A DNA stretch of 64,000 nucleotides from Hydrogenophaga sp. (GCA_016790705.1 JAEUOT010000063.1:1-64000); one strand, 5' to 3'; shown: positions 30,296 through 39,419, numbered from the stretch's first letter. The notes: generated by a model from the letters alone, not told the origin. Made by a program: numbers and translations.

Positions 30296-30325
30296 CTGAA
30301 TCCGGATCGCGATGGGCTGCGTAAA
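30296..30325 (+). promoter_or_regulatory. ECF-type promoter for the DUF3034...sigma operon
   Basis: CTGAATCC (30296-30303), 16 bases, then CGTAAA (30320-30325), about 52 bases before the DUF3034 ATG. It matches the divergent copy at 30232-30262 exactly over the -35 octamer and over CGTA. Since the operon ends in the sigma and anti-sigma genes, this would give autoregulation, the usual ECF arrangement. Confidence 0.62.
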
Positions 30326-30377
30326 GGATGTGTCGGGTCGCTGCGCCCGGCACCGATCCACCTCAACAGGTCCCACC

Positions 30378-31328
30378 ATGCCCGACGCACCACGCCTCCA
30401 CCGACACCGCTCCCCGGCCGCGCTCCTGCTCGCCCTGGGCAGCGCCACCCTGCTCGCCCACACGCCCGCCCACGCCGACACCGGCAAGCTGCTGCTCACC
30501 GGCGGCGTGAGCACCATCGACGGCGCGGCCGGCGGCGGGCTCTCGCCCTGGGCCCTGATCGGCAGCCAGGCCACGGCCGGCGAGACCGGCGTCTCGATCC
30601 ACCTCAGCCACGCCCGCACGCAGGACTACCGCCTCAACGCCTATGGCGTCGCGGTTGGACTGAACGACCGCGTCGAGCTGTCGGCCGGCCACCAGGACTT
30701 TGACACCGGCATCACCGGCACACTGCTCGGCCTGCCCGGCCTGCACCTGAAACAGGACATCCTGGGCGCCAAGCTGCGCGTGGCGGGCGACGCCGTGCTC
30801 GACAGCGACTCGCTGATGCCGCAGATCGCGGTCGGCGTGCAGGCCAAGCGCCTGGGTTCGTCCGGGCTCGACGCCACGCTGAAGGCGCTGGGCGCCAAGC
30901 GCTCGGGCACCGACTTCTATGTCTCCGCCACCAAGCTGTTCCTGGCCCAGGGCCTGCTGGTCAACGGCACGCTGCGCGCCACCAAGGCCAACCAGGGCGG
31001 CCTGCTCGGCCACGGCGCCACGCTCGGCGGCGCCGACAACGGCTATGAGCTGATGCCAGAACTCTCGGTCGCCTACCTGCTGCGCAAGGACCTGGCGGTC
31101 GGCGTCGAGGTCCGCGCCATGCCCGACAAGCTCCACAAGGCGGGCGCCGCCGCCGGGCTGGGCGACGGTTTGCGCGCCGGCACCTGGAAGGACCTCTTCA
31201 TCGCCTGGACGCCGAGCAAGAACGCCTCCATCACCCTGGCCTACGTCGACCTGGGCACGGTCGTGCCCGCCACCACGAAAAACAAAAAGCAGACCGGCGC
31301 CTACCTCTCGGCCCAGCTCGCCTTCTGA
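30378..31328 (+). CDS. DUF3034-family outer-membrane-like protein
   Basis: A 316-residue exported protein from ATG 30378. A signal peptide (about 14-34, ending AHA-DTGK) is followed by the DUF3034 signature LLLTGGVSTIDGAAGGGLSPWA. The body is built of alternating polar/hydrophobic strands and ends in a terminal Phe (SAQLAF), as in beta-barrel outer-membrane proteins. Function is unknown. It is the first gene of the rightward operon (DUF3034, globin, cupredoxin, ECF sigma, anti-sigma). Confidence 0.83.
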   Translation: MPDAPRLHRHRSPAALLLALGSATLLAHTPAHADTGKLLLTGGVSTIDGAAGGGLSPWALIGSQATAGETGVSIHLSHARTQDYRLNAYGVAVGLNDRVELSAGHQDFDTGITGTLLGLPGLHLKQDILGAKLRVAGDAVLDSDSLMPQIAVGVQAKRLGSSGLDATLKALGAKRSGTDFYVSATKLFLAQGLLVNGTLRATKANQGGLLGHGATLGGADNGYELMPELSVAYLLRKDLAVGVEVRAMPDKLHKAGAAAGLGDGLRAGTWKDLFIAWTPSKNASITLAYVDLGTVVPATTKNKKQTGAYLSAQLAF

Positions 31329-31357
31329 TCGCCCCCACCACCCCACACGGATCCGCC

Positions 31358-31837
31358 ATGAAACAGCTCATCACCCTCTGCACCCTCTCGCTGCTGGCCC
31401 TGACCGGCGGCACGGCCTTTGCCCAGTCCATGGACAAAGGCTCCGTCACGCCCGCCTCGGCCTACCCGGTCGCCCCCGCCGCCGGCCTCTACGACGCCTT
31501 CGGCGGCCAGACCGGCATCCGCACCCTGATGAACGACTTCGTCGCCCGCCTCAAGGCCGACCCGCGGCTGGCCGAGGCCTTCAAGGAGGCCAACGCCGCC
31601 AACCTGTCCAAGCAGCTGACCGACCAGGTCTGCCAGCTCGCCGGCGGCCCCTGCGTCTACAACGGCCCGACCATGAAGGAGGCGCACAGCAGCATGGACG
31701 TCACCCGCGCCGACTTCAATGCGCTGGTCGAGGTGCTGCAGACCAGCATGGACGCCCGAGGGGTTCCGTTTGCCCGGCAGAATCAGCTGCTCGCCCTGCT
31801 GGCCCCCATGCACCGCGACGTGATCAACGTCCGCTGA
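31358..31837 (+). CDS. Exported group I truncated hemoglobin
   Basis: A 159-residue protein with a Sec signal (about 1-22, ending AFA-Q) and a trHb1-like globin. It shows LYDAFGGQTGIRTLMNDF (the FGG B-helix region), a proximal His110 in TMKEAHSSM, and FNALVEVLQTSM. A signal peptide is unusual, since most truncated globins are cytoplasmic, and implies O2, NO or peroxide chemistry in the periplasm. A Cys pair (Cys92, Cys99) flanks the GG turn. It lies in the ECF-controlled operon. Confidence 0.87.
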   Translation: MKQLITLCTLSLLALTGGTAFAQSMDKGSVTPASAYPVAPAAGLYDAFGGQTGIRTLMNDFVARLKADPRLAEAFKEANAANLSKQLTDQVCQLAGGPCVYNGPTMKEAHSSMDVTRADFNALVEVLQTSMDARGVPFARQNQLLALLAPMHRDVINVR

Positions 31838-31848
31838 GAGGAGATTTC

Positions 31849-32517
31849 ATGCGTCACGCCACCCTTCTGGCCGCCGGCCTGCTGGCCGGCCTTTCTGCGG
31901 CGCAGGCCGCCACGGTGCAGGTCACCGTCCTGGCCCGAGATGGCAAGCCCCTGCCCGATGCGGTCGTGGTGCTGGAGCCGGCGGCGGGCCAGCCAGTCCC
32001 TGCGCCGCAGCCGGTGAGCCACACGATCACGCAGGAAAAGATGCAGTTCGACCCGGCCCTCAGCCTGGTGCCGATGGGCTCGCGCATCCGCTTCGCCAAC
32101 CTGGACCGCTGGGACCACCACGTCAAGGGCGGCGCGCCGGGCCTGCTGGCCGCCGGCACCACCTCGTTCGAGTTCCGGCTCGCCGGCCGCACCCAGGGGC
32201 AACCGACCCCGAGCAGCGACGTCCTGCTCGACAAGGCCGGGCCGATCCAGCTGGGCTGCCACCTGCACGGGTCGATGCGCGGCTTCGTCTACGTGGCGCC
32301 CACGCCGTGGGCCGCCAAGACCTCGTCCGACGGCGTGGCGGTCGTGCCGCAGGTGCCCGAAGGCGCCATGCAGCTGCGCATCTGGCACGCCGACCAGCTG
32401 GTCGACCAGGCCACCGTCGCGGTGCAGGTGCAGCCCGTCACCAGCGTGAACGTGCCGACGCTGATCCAGCCGCGCAAGCCGCGCCGCGTCCAGTTCGATT
32501 CGGGCAACCAGTACTGA
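31849..32517 (+). CDS. Periplasmic cupredoxin/plastocyanin-like protein
   Basis: A 222-residue protein with a signal peptide (1-20) and a plastocyanin-like beta domain. Putative type 1 copper ligands are the WDHHV histidines (90-91), Cys137 and His140 in LGCHLHGSM, and Met143. The C-terminal 70 residues (about 150-222) look like a carboxypeptidase-regulatory-type beta domain (WHADQLVDQATV). It could pass electrons between the cytochrome c and the globin or serve in copper handling; both are inference. Confidence 0.85.
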   Translation: MRHATLLAAGLLAGLSAAQAATVQVTVLARDGKPLPDAVVVLEPAAGQPVPAPQPVSHTITQEKMQFDPALSLVPMGSRIRFANLDRWDHHVKGGAPGLLAAGTTSFEFRLAGRTQGQPTPSSDVLLDKAGPIQLGCHLHGSMRGFVYVAPTPWAAKTSSDGVAVVPQVPEGAMQLRIWHADQLVDQATVAVQVQPVTSVNVPTLIQPRKPRRVQFDSGNQY

Positions 32518-32524
32518 CCCCCGC

Positions 32525-33091
32525 ATGGAAGCCGACCAGACCCTGATCGCCCTGCTGGACGACATTGCCCGGCGCGACGAAGCCGCCCTCAAGTCGCTCT
32601 ACGACCTCACCAGCGGCAAGCTCTACGGGCTGGCGCTGCGGGTGCTGGGCAAACACGAATGGGCCGAAGACGCGCTGCAGGAAGCCTTTCTGCAGGTCTG
32701 GCGCACAGCCGCCGACTACCACGCCTCGCTGAGTCCGCCCATGGCCTGGCTGGGCCTGATCGTGCGCAGCCGCGCGCTGGACCTGCTGCGCCGGCGCAAG
32801 GTCGACCGCGAGCACCTGCGCGACGACATCGACGACGGCCACGCCGACACCCTCAAAAGCGACACCCCCGACCCGATGGACACCAGTCTGGCGAGCCAGC
32901 AGGCCTGGGCCCTGCACCAGTGCCTGACACGGCTGGAGAACAAGCAGCGCGAAGTCGTGAGCCTGGCTTACCTGCGCGACCTCAGCCACGGCGAACTGGC
33001 CGAACAGCTCAAGCTGCCGCTGGGGACGGTCAAGACATGGATCCGGCGCGGCTTGGACCAGCTGCGCATCTGCATGGCACGCTTCGCGTAA
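32525..33091 (+). CDS. ECF RNA polymerase sigma factor
   Basis: A 188-residue sigma70-family factor with only regions 2 and 4. Region 2 shows ALRVLGKHEWAEDALQEAF and the VWR/RSRALDLLRRRK core; region 4 shows REVVSLAYLRDLSHGELAE and the HTH LKLPLGTVKTWIRRGL. It lies 7 bases after the cupredoxin gene and 10 before its anti-sigma partner. It probably reads the two CTGAATCC-N16/17-CGTA promoters at 30232-30325. Confidence 0.93.
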   Translation: MEADQTLIALLDDIARRDEAALKSLYDLTSGKLYGLALRVLGKHEWAEDALQEAFLQVWRTAADYHASLSPPMAWLGLIVRSRALDLLRRRKVDREHLRDDIDDGHADTLKSDTPDPMDTSLASQQAWALHQCLTRLENKQREVVSLAYLRDLSHGELAEQLKLPLGTVKTWIRRGLDQLRICMARFA

Positions 33092-33101
33092 GGGGACGGA
33101 C

Positions 33102-33881
33102 ATGGATATCCACCGACACCCCGAACTGCTCGACCGCCTCGCGGCCGCCTACGCCATCGGCACGCTGCGCGGCGGCGCGCGCCGCCGCTTCGAGAGCCTG
33201 GCGCGCGAACGCGCCCCGGTGCGCGCCGCTGCCCTGATCTGGCAAAGCCGCGTCGCCAGCATGACCGAGCTGGAACAGACGGTGGCGCCCTCGCCCGTGG
33301 TCTGGACGCGCATCGAAAACCTGGTGCGCGCCGAGCGCGAGCAGGCCGCGATGCTCGCCGCTGCGCTGAAGGCGCGCGCCCAACCCGCCGGCGGCTGGTG
33401 GCGCAACCTCGCGCTCTGGCGCGGTGCGGCTGGCGCCGGTGTGCTGGCGACCGTGCTGTCCGTCGTGACCACGGTGGGCCTGCGCGACCGGCTGGGCGCG
33501 CAGATCAACGAACTGCAGGCGAAGCTGTCGGCCCAGCCACAGATCGAATACGTGGCGGTGCTGAACGACGACCAGGCCAGCGCCTCGATGCTCGTCACCT
33601 TCGACCCCAAGAACCGCAAGCTGACGCTGCAGCGCGTGGGTGGCTACCAGGAAGCGTCGGACAAGTCGCTGCAGCTGTGGGCACTGCCGCCGGGCGGCAA
33701 GCCACGCTCGCTGGGCGTGCTGAGCCAGGAAAAGCTGCTGCAGCTGGCGGCGGGCGAAGGTGACGTGCGCGAGGTGCCGGCGCTGGCGGTGAGTCTGGAG
33801 CCGAGGGGCGGCGTGCCCAGCGAGACTGGCCCGACCGGACCCGTGCTGTTCAAGGGTGCGCTGATCCAGAAGATGCTCTGA
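33102..33881 (+). CDS. RskA-like anti-sigma factor
   Basis: A 259-residue single-pass membrane protein. The N-terminal cytoplasmic part (1-100, with LLDRLAAAYAIGTLRGGARRRFE) resembles the anti-sigma domain but lacks the zinc HxxxCxxC motif. One TM helix follows (about 105-127), then a periplasmic RskA C-terminal domain (YVAVLNDDQASASMLVTFD, LQLWALPPGGKPRSLGVL). It is expected to hold the upstream ECF factor inactive until proteolysis or a conformational change is triggered from the periplasm. It ends the operon. Confidence 0.9.
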   Translation: MDIHRHPELLDRLAAAYAIGTLRGGARRRFESLARERAPVRAAALIWQSRVASMTELEQTVAPSPVVWTRIENLVRAEREQAAMLAAALKARAQPAGGWWRNLALWRGAAGAGVLATVLSVVTTVGLRDRLGAQINELQAKLSAQPQIEYVAVLNDDQASASMLVTFDPKNRKLTLQRVGGYQEASDKSLQLWALPPGGKPRSLGVLSQEKLLQLAAGEGDVREVPALAVSLEPRGGVPSETGPTGPVLFKGALIQKML

Positions 33882-33894
33882 ACCCGCCGCGCGC

Positions 33895-34737
33895 TCACTG
33901 CCGCGCGGTGCGCGTGTTGGCGGGCGGCAGCTGCGGGTGGCTGCTGCGCCAGGGGTTGATGTCCAGGCCGCCGCGGCGCGTGTAGCGCGCATAGACCATC
34001 AGTCGCGCCGGTTTGCAGCGCGCCATGATGTCCATGTAGATGCGCTCGACGCACTGTTCGTGGAACTCGTTGTGGTTGCGAAAGCTCACGATGTACTTGA
34101 GCAGCCCCGCCTGGTCGATCTGCGGGCCGCTGTAGCGAATCTGCACGCTGCCCCAATCGGGCTGGCCCGTCACCGGACAGTTGCTGCGAAGCAGGTCGCT
34201 GACCAGCACCTCATCCACCGGCTTTTCGTCCAGCGCCGCAGTCAGGAATTCGGGCGTGGGCTGGTAGGTGTCGCACTCGACATCCAGCCGGTCGATCGCC
34301 ACCCCTTCCAGCTCCCTGACGGGCTCGCACTCGAACAGCTCCGGCGTCAGCAGACGCACGCCGGCGGCCGACTTCACCGATTCACCGTCCCAGATCGCAC
34401 GGCTCACATCGTCGCGGATACGGTCGCGGACCGCGTCGGCGCTGTCCATCCGCGTGTTGTTGAACCCGTTGAGGTAGAGCTTGAGCGACTTGCTCTCGAC
34501 GATGTGCGTGCTCTCGCAGGGAATCGTGAGGTGGGCGATCGCGACCTGGGGCTTGCCCCGGGGGTTGAGCCAGCTCAGCTCGAAGGCGGTCCACAGGTCC
34601 GCGCCGAGGAAAGGCACGCTGCCGGTGATCCCGATGTCGCGTCGCTTGGGCTCGCGCGGCAGCGGGAACAACAGAGAGGGGTCGTACTGGTCGGTGTAGT
34701 CCGTGGTCTTGCCGAGGGGGGACTGGTCAGGAGTCAT
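33895..34737 (-). CDS. queF: NADPH-dependent 7-cyano-7-deazaguanine reductase
   Basis: Reduces preQ0 to preQ1 in queuosine synthesis. The 280-residue length marks the long (YqeF-type, bimodular) form. The catalytic thioimide Cys187 and Asp194 are in [11 protein letters not shown]; the substrate motif [14 protein letters not shown] and the [12 protein letters not shown] segment are present. Its ATG overlaps the upstream oxygenase stop by 4 bases. No other que genes are in the window. Confidence 0.96.
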   Translation of the reverse strand: MTPDQSPLGKTTDYTDQYDPSLLFPLPREPKRRDIGITGSVPFLGADLWTAFELSWLNPRGKPQVAIAHLTIPCESTHIVESKSLKLYLNGFNNTRMDSADAVRDRIRDDVSRAIWDGESVKSAAGVRLLTPELFECEPVRELEGVAIDRLDVECDTYQPTPEFLTAALDEKPVDEVLVSDLLRSNCPVTGQPDWGSVQIRYSGPQIDQAGLLKYIVSFRNHNEFHEQCVERIYMDIMARCKPARLMVYARYTRRGGLDINPWRSSHPQLPPANTRTARQ

Positions 34738-35609
34738 TCGAATACCCGTTCACGCATCCATTTGGTCGCCACCCACTTCTCGCCCTCGATCACGGGTGCG
34801 CCACCGTGCAGGGTCATGGTGCCGGGGTGCGGCCGGTTGTAGGAAAAAAACACCGCGTTGCCACGCACCGGCGCCACCTCCAGACCGATGTCCGGGAAGG
34901 TCGTGCCGCCCCCGCGTGCCGGCTCGTTGAGGTACATGACCACCGTGCCGACCCGCTGCCCGCCCCGCTTGAGGATCGTGGGCGTGCCCGGTTCGTCGGG
35001 GTCGAAATAGTCGTAGTGCGGCTTGTACTCGGCACCGGTCTTGTAGTTGAGCACCTGAATGCCTTCGCCATTCTCGACCGGCCAGTTCACCAGCCGCGCA
35101 ATGCGCGCCTCGATCCGCTTGACCAGGTCGTTCTCGCCACGGCCGAAGAACATGCCGCTGCTGGTGCGGTCCGGGTTGAGCTCCTCGCCTCCGGTGACCG
35201 TCTGCACGGTCAGCGAGCGTGCCAGTCGGGGGCGGGACGCCTCGATCAGTGCGTCGCATTCTTCATCGCTGAGCAGGCCACCAAGCACCACCACGCGGGG
35301 CATGCTGATCGAGACGATCACGTCGACCATGCGGTCCCCGGCGTCCAGCCGGCGCGGCGACCCACCCAGCGGGATTTCGGGCGCTCGCGCGACCGCCATC
35401 TCCCTCGCCACCCCCGGCGCGGGCGCGGCCACGCGGCTGGCACCCAGTTGCTTGAGGTGGTCGCGCAGAGTCTGCTCAAGCGCCGCCTCGGCGACGTCCG
35501 GCTGCCAGCCGGCATTCACCATGGCTTCCAGCACCGCTTCCGGCATGCAGCCGGCGGTCGACTGCTCGATGATCCATTGGCGCAGCTCGGGGGTGACGGT
35601 CTGTGTCAT
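34734..35609 (-). CDS. 2-oxoglutarate/Fe(II) prolyl 4-hydroxylase-like oxygenase
   Basis: A 291-residue protein. The C-terminal half is a P4Hc domain with the iron triad His198-x-Asp200 (PHYDYFD) and His268 (TLHGGAPV), and Lys278 for 2-oxoglutarate. The N-terminal 60 residues form a small helical unit ([22 protein letters not shown]), possibly a UBA-like protein-binding module. The target of hydroxylation is unknown. It is part of a minus-strand run: CsgG-like, yaaA, oxygenase, queF. Confidence 0.88.
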   Translation of the reverse strand: MTQTVTPELRQWIIEQSTAGCMPEAVLEAMVNAGWQPDVAEAALEQTLRDHLKQLGASRVAAPAPGVAREMAVARAPEIPLGGSPRRLDAGDRMVDVIVSISMPRVVVLGGLLSDEECDALIEASRPRLARSLTVQTVTGGEELNPDRTSSGMFFGRGENDLVKRIEARIARLVNWPVENGEGIQVLNYKTGAEYKPHYDYFDPDEPGTPTILKRGGQRVGTVVMYLNEPARGGGTTFPDIGLEVAPVRGNAVFFSYNRPHPGTMTLHGGAPVIEGEKWVATKWMRERVFE

Positions 35610-35629
35610 GTGGTAGCTTTCCTCGGACG

Positions 35630-36406
35630 TCAGCAGGTCTTGTCGCGGCGGAACACGAGCCGGTCGGTGTCACTGGCCGCAGGGGTGAAACGGTATCCCT
35701 CCAGATCGAACCCCTTGAGCTGTTCCGGTGTCGACACACGGTGCTCCAGCGCATACCGGACCATCAGCCCCCGCGCCCGTTTGGCAAAGAAGCTGACGAC
35801 CTGGTGCTTCGCACCCTTCTTCTCTTCGAAGACACAGGTCACGACACGGGGTTTGAGCACCTTGAGATCGACCGACCTGAAGTACTCCTCGCTCGCCAGA
35901 TTGACCAGCACCGGGCTCTTGTCGGCGCGGGCGCGGCGGTTGAGGTAGTCCGCGATCTGACTGCCCCAGAACTGATAGAGGTTGCCGCCCTTGCCGGTCT
36001 TCAGCCGCGTGCCCATCTCCAGCCGGTAGGGCTGCATGCGGTCCAGCGGACGCAACACGCCGTAGAGGCCGCTGAGGATGCACAGGTGCTGCTGCAGCCA
36101 GTCGAGCGCATCCTCATCCAGCGTCTTCGCATCCAGTCCGCCATAGACATCGCCGTCGAAGGCCAGCACGGCCTGCTTGGAGTTCTTCGCGGTGAACTTC
36201 GGCGACCAGGCCTGGTAGCGGGCCACGTTCAGCCCGGCGAGCGGGTCCGACAGGTCCATCAGATCCGCGACCTGCTGCGGCGACTTCTCGCGCAGCACGG
36301 CAATCAGCTCGCTCGCCTGCTCGACAAACAGCGGTTGCGTGAACGTCCTGACATGGGCCGGCGTGTCGTAGTCCAGCGCCTTGGCGGGGGAAATGACGAA
36401 CAGCAT
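35630..36406 (-). CDS. yaaA: Peroxide stress protein YaaA
   Basis: A 258-residue YaaA/DUF328 protein, linked in E. coli to limiting free iron during peroxide stress. Motifs are MLFVISPAKALDYDTP, AFDGDVYGGLDAKTL, the LSGLYGVLRPLDRMQPYRLEMGT block, and the C-terminal KRARGLMVRY. It begins 6 bases after the CsgG-like lipoprotein stop and is followed by the 2OG oxygenase after 20 bases. Confidence 0.95.
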   Translation of the reverse strand: MLFVISPAKALDYDTPAHVRTFTQPLFVEQASELIAVLREKSPQQVADLMDLSDPLAGLNVARYQAWSPKFTAKNSKQAVLAFDGDVYGGLDAKTLDEDALDWLQQHLCILSGLYGVLRPLDRMQPYRLEMGTRLKTGKGGNLYQFWGSQIADYLNRRARADKSPVLVNLASEEYFRSVDLKVLKPRVVTCVFEEKKGAKHQVVSFFAKRARGLMVRYALEHRVSTPEQLKGFDLEGYRFTPAASDTDRLVFRRDKTC

Positions 36407-36412
36407 GAGAAA

Positions 36413-37213
36413 TCAGCCGGCTTTCTTCTTGGTGGGTACAGGGGCAGGCAAGGGCTTTTCGACCAGGCGCTGCACCTCGTCGACCAGGTGGTTGTGCGCA
36501 TCCAGGAAAGCCGCGGCGATCACCTTGGCCTCGTTGGTGTTGCTCCAGCCCATGCCGCCCGCACCGCCCGCCTTGCCGATCGCCAGGCCACCCAGGCCCA
36601 GATCGGTGCTGCGCGCGGCCCCGGTGGCGGCAGACAGTTGCTCGGTCGTTTCGTTGTCGGTCAGCAGCAGCACAACTTGAGCCTCTTTGAGCTTGACGTT
36701 CTCCGCCGCTCCGGCGATCACCCTCAAGCCGGGAATCTGCGCCAGGATGCCGCCAATCTCGCGGCCGGCATCCTGCTCCGAGAAGGTTAGGCTGGGCACC
36801 AGGGTGTACTGGGCCACGATGCCGCGCCCCTTCTTGACCGTGGTGTCGTCCTGCCGCAGAACGCCCGCCTCCTTGAGGTCCTGCTCCTTGACGGTGGCGT
36901 TCAGGCCGGAGTGGCGATCAACGATACGAAAACACCCGCTCTGCTGCATCATCACCCGGACCAGGGGCAGCGGCGAGTCCGGCAGTCCCCCACGGCCGAT
37001 GCCGACGTAACCGTTGGGGTTCTCCATCAGCGACACCACCGCAACCGGCGCCGGACAGGTCTTGAGCTGGGTCGTGGCGTTGTGTGCGCCCTCAGGTCCG
37101 GCCGAGCCCTGGACCACCGAGCCGCCCTGCCCCAGCTCGACACCCTGCTTGCCGCAGGCAGCCAGCAACAGCGAAGCGGTGATCGCGACAAAGGGCAGAA
37201 GGCGACGGACCAT
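36413..37213 (-). CDS. CsgG/HfaB-like lipoprotein
   Basis: A 266-residue outer-membrane-type lipoprotein from ATG 37213; the longer open frame upstream is antisense to truC. Lipobox at residues 17-20 (LAAC). The mature part resembles the CsgG/HfaB family (APVAVVSLMENPNGYVGIG, LVRVMMQQSGCFRIVDR, RGIVAQYTLVPSLTFSE, VVLLLTDN). CsgG forms a secretion pore for curli, but no curli genes are present, so the role is open. A low-complexity Gly/Ala stretch (about 205-235) precedes a Pro/Lys tail. Confidence 0.72.
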   Translation of the reverse strand: MVRRLLPFVAITASLLLAACGKQGVELGQGGSVVQGSAGPEGAHNATTQLKTCPAPVAVVSLMENPNGYVGIGRGGLPDSPLPLVRVMMQQSGCFRIVDRHSGLNATVKEQDLKEAGVLRQDDTTVKKGRGIVAQYTLVPSLTFSEQDAGREIGGILAQIPGLRVIAGAAENVKLKEAQVVLLLTDNETTEQLSAATGAARSTDLGLGGLAIGKAGGAGGMGWSNTNEAKVIAAAFLDAHNHLVDEVQRLVEKPLPAPVPTKKKAG

Positions 37214-37291
37214 GGCGGAATTTCGGAGCGTTGGGGCAAAAACTGAGTGTACCCGCGGCTTCCGGGGCGGCCTGGCAAGGACAATCGCCAG

Positions 37292-38029
37292 ATGCTTCGC
37301 ATCCTCCACCGCGACGACCACCTGATCGCGATCGACAAGCCGCCCGGCCTGCTGGTGCACCGCACCGGCCTGGACGCCGGCGAGACGCGCTTTGCGGTGC
37401 AGTTGCTGCGCGACCAGATCGGCCAGCCGGTCTGGCCGGTGCACCGACTCGACAAGGGCACCAGCGGCGTGCTGCTGTTCGCGCTCGACGCGGCGACGGC
37501 CAGCCAGCTCGGCCGGGCCTTCGAGTCGGGCCAGGGCCTTCAGAAGACCTACCACGCGGTGGTGCGCGGCTGGCCGGCCGACGCGGGCCTGATCGACCAC
37601 CCGCTGCGGCGGTTGCCCGACGACATGCGGACCGAACGCGAAGAGGTGCAGGAGGCGCAGACGCGCTTCGAGACGGTGGAACGCTACGAGCTGCCAATCC
37701 CGCAGGGCAGTTTCCCGAGCGCGCGCTGCGCCCTGGTGCAACTGCAGCCCCTGACCGGCCGGCGCCACCAGTTGCGGCGCCACCTGAAGCACATCGCCCA
37801 CCCCATCATCGGCGACGCGACGCACGGCAAGGGGCCGCTGAACCGGGCCGTGGCGGAGGTCCTGGGGGTGCAGCGGTTGTGGCTGCACGCAGCGCGGCTG
37901 GAGTTGGACCACCCGTTCAGCGGCAACCATCTGAGCATTGACGCTAGCCTCTGCCCGCAGTGGGCGGTGTGGCGGAGCGGCCCCGGCCGCTCCGCCCCGC
38001 ACGATTCACCCGGCCAGCCAGAGGGCTGA
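37292..38029 (+). CDS. truC: RluA-family pseudouridine synthase (TruC-like)
   Basis: A 245-residue enzyme from ATG 37292 ([19 protein letters not shown]). The catalytic Asp54 is in [11 protein letters not shown], and [18 protein letters not shown] is the RNA-binding signature of the TruC branch, which modifies U65 of tRNA-Ile1 and tRNA-Asp. No S4 domain is attached. The DGR template repeat begins about 100 bases downstream of its stop on the opposite strand. Confidence 0.9.
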   Translation: MLRILHRDDHLIAIDKPPGLLVHRTGLDAGETRFAVQLLRDQIGQPVWPVHRLDKGTSGVLLFALDAATASQLGRAFESGQGLQKTYHAVVRGWPADAGLIDHPLRRLPDDMRTEREEVQEAQTRFETVERYELPIPQGSFPSARCALVQLQPLTGRRHQLRRHLKHIAHPIIGDATHGKGPLNRAVAEVLGVQRLWLHAARLELDHPFSGNHLSIDASLCPQWAVWRSGPGRSAPHDSPGQPEG

Positions 38030-38132
38030 ACGCGAGTCGGCGGGCGCCGCGCTGGCTGGTTCGCTTGCCACGGCGTCTTGAACCATCGGTCAAAGGCGCT
38101 TTGCCTGCGGCGATACCGGCAACCGCCGGGAC

Positions 38133-38260
38133 CAGCTATGGACAACACCACACGAAACCCGACGTTGTTGTTCCAGTTGTCGGGTTGATTCCTGTTGCGA
38201 ATCGACGCGCGCGCGTTCTCGGCGGTGTTGTTCCACGCGCCACCACGCAGCGCCGGTGTG
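38133..38260 (-). repeat. DGR template repeat (TR)
   Basis: A 128-base copy of the 3' end of the target gene, on the minus strand as the target is. Read in that sense it would encode [23 protein letters not shown] peptide with nine Asn codons (eight AAC, one AAT). Against the variable repeat at 39913-40040 it differs at 17 positions, all A in the TR (13 A-to-G, 3 A-to-T, 1 A-to-C); no C, G or T differs. It holds 29 adenines in all. Invariant GGGTTTCGTGTGGTGTTGTC lies near its 3' end. It is antisense to the reverse transcriptase gene and touches that gene's 5' end. The frame through it is open but lacks features of a gene. Confidence 0.95.
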
Positions 38261-38303
38261 GGCGCCCGCCGGGACATTGCCCGAACGGGCAGCATCCGCC
38301 GCC

Positions 38304-39419
38304 ATGCTAACCATGCCCATCCCGCCTCACCAACGCCAACCGCACTGGACACCACTCACCGGCCTGAACGCCCTGCACCGCGCCTGGACCCAAGCGGCCC
38401 TAGGCAAGCGCAGCCAGCCCGAAGTGGCCAGGTTTGAGCTGAACCTTGGCACAGCGTTGTTGCAACTGCAAGCCGAATTGCGCAGCGGCAACTACCGCCC
38501 CAGCGGCTACCGCAGCTTCGTCATCCACGACCCCAAGCGCCGCCTGGTCAGCGCGGCGCCCTTTCGCGACCGCGTGGTCCACCACGCACTGGTGCAGGCC
38601 ATCGAGCCCTTGTTTGAAAAGCACTTCATCGAACACAGCTATGCCAACCGCATCGGCAAAGGCACGCACAAGGCCATCGCCCAGGCGCGACAGTGGCAAT
38701 GCGAACACGCCCACGTCTTGCAATGCGACCTGCGCCAGTTTTTCCCCAGCGTGGACCACGCCGTGCTGCTGGGCGCACTGGCCCGGCGCATCACCTGCCC
38801 GCGCACCCTTGTCCTGTGCGCCACCGTGCTGCGCAGCGGTGTGGGCGTGCTCGACGGCGAATACACCCCGATCAGCTTCCCTGGCGACGACCTGCTCGCC
38901 GCCGCCCGCCCACGCGGGCTGCCCATCGGCAACCTCACCAGCCAGTTCTGGGCCAACGTCTTGCTCAACGAACTGGACCAGTTCGTCACCGCCGAACTCG
39001 GCTGCGCCGCCTATCTGCGCTACGTGGACGACTTTCTGCTCTTCTCTGACAACAAGAAGCAGCTCTGGCAATGGAAAGCCGCCATCCGGGAAAAACTCAA
39101 CGCCCTGCGTCTGTCCATGCACGAGGCCAGCAGCACCGTTTACCCGGTGAAGAACGGCATCCCCTGGCTCGGTGTGCGGCTGCTGCCCCAGGGCGTGAAG
39201 CTCAAAACCCGCAACGCCCGGGCGTTTTCGGCTCGGCTGCGCGACATGCAGGCCGCCATCGCAGCCGGTCAGATGCCACTGAAAGAAGCCACGTGGCGCA
39301 TCAACGGCTGGGTCGCCCACGCCAAGCAGGCCGACAGCTGGGCTCTGCGCCGAGCCATCTTTGAACAAGCCCTGTTCATACCTCCACCCCAACCCACCGA
39401 CGAGGAGCGCGACGCGTGA
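38304..39419 (+). CDS. Diversity-generating retroelement reverse transcriptase
   Basis: A reverse transcriptase of the DGR class; from ATG 38304 it has 371 residues. Other starts are ATG 38313 and a GTG at 38256 that lies inside the TR; no clear ribosome site favours any. Visible motifs: [10 protein letters not shown] and [10 protein letters not shown] (motifs 1-2), [13 protein letters not shown] with catalytic Asp142, IGNLTSQ (208-214) in place of the QGxxxSP of intron and retroviral enzymes, and YVDD (240-243). A thumb region follows; there is no maturase, RNase H or endonuclease domain. Its stop overlaps the Avd-like gene (GTGA). It copies TR RNA into adenine-mutagenised cDNA. Confidence 0.95.
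   Translation: MLTMPIPPHQRQPHWTPLTGLNALHRAWTQAALGKRSQPEVARFELNLGTALLQLQAELRSGNYRPSGYRSFVIHDPKRRLVSAAPFRDRVVHHALVQAIEPLFEKHFIEHSYANRIGKGTHKAIAQARQWQCEHAHVLQCDLRQFFPSVDHAVLLGALARRITCPRTLVLCATVLRSGVGVLDGEYTPISFPGDDLLAAARPRGLPIGNLTSQFWANVLLNELDQFVTAELGCAAYLRYVDDFLLFSDNKKQLWQWKAAIREKLNALRLSMHEASSTVYPVKNGIPWLGVRLLPQGVKLKTRNARAFSARLRDMQAAIAAGQMPLKEATWRINGWVAHAKQADSWALRRAIFEQALFIPPPQPTDEERDA

Noticed and set aside
38030..38132. Possible separate small RNA or terminator between truC and the TR
   Set aside because: Only short stems and no T-run are seen; noted instead as the likely 3' part of the TR RNA.
38256..38303. GTG 38256 as the start of the reverse transcriptase
   Set aside because: It lies inside the TR and adds 16 residues without family similarity; ATG 38304 is preferred, though no ribosome site decides.
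37684..38355. Minus-strand open frame that contains the TR (would encode RGGAW...GFRVV)
   Set aside because: The TR is a non-coding template; the rest is antisense to truC and lacks domain context. The similarity to the target C terminus comes from the TR/VR repeat itself.
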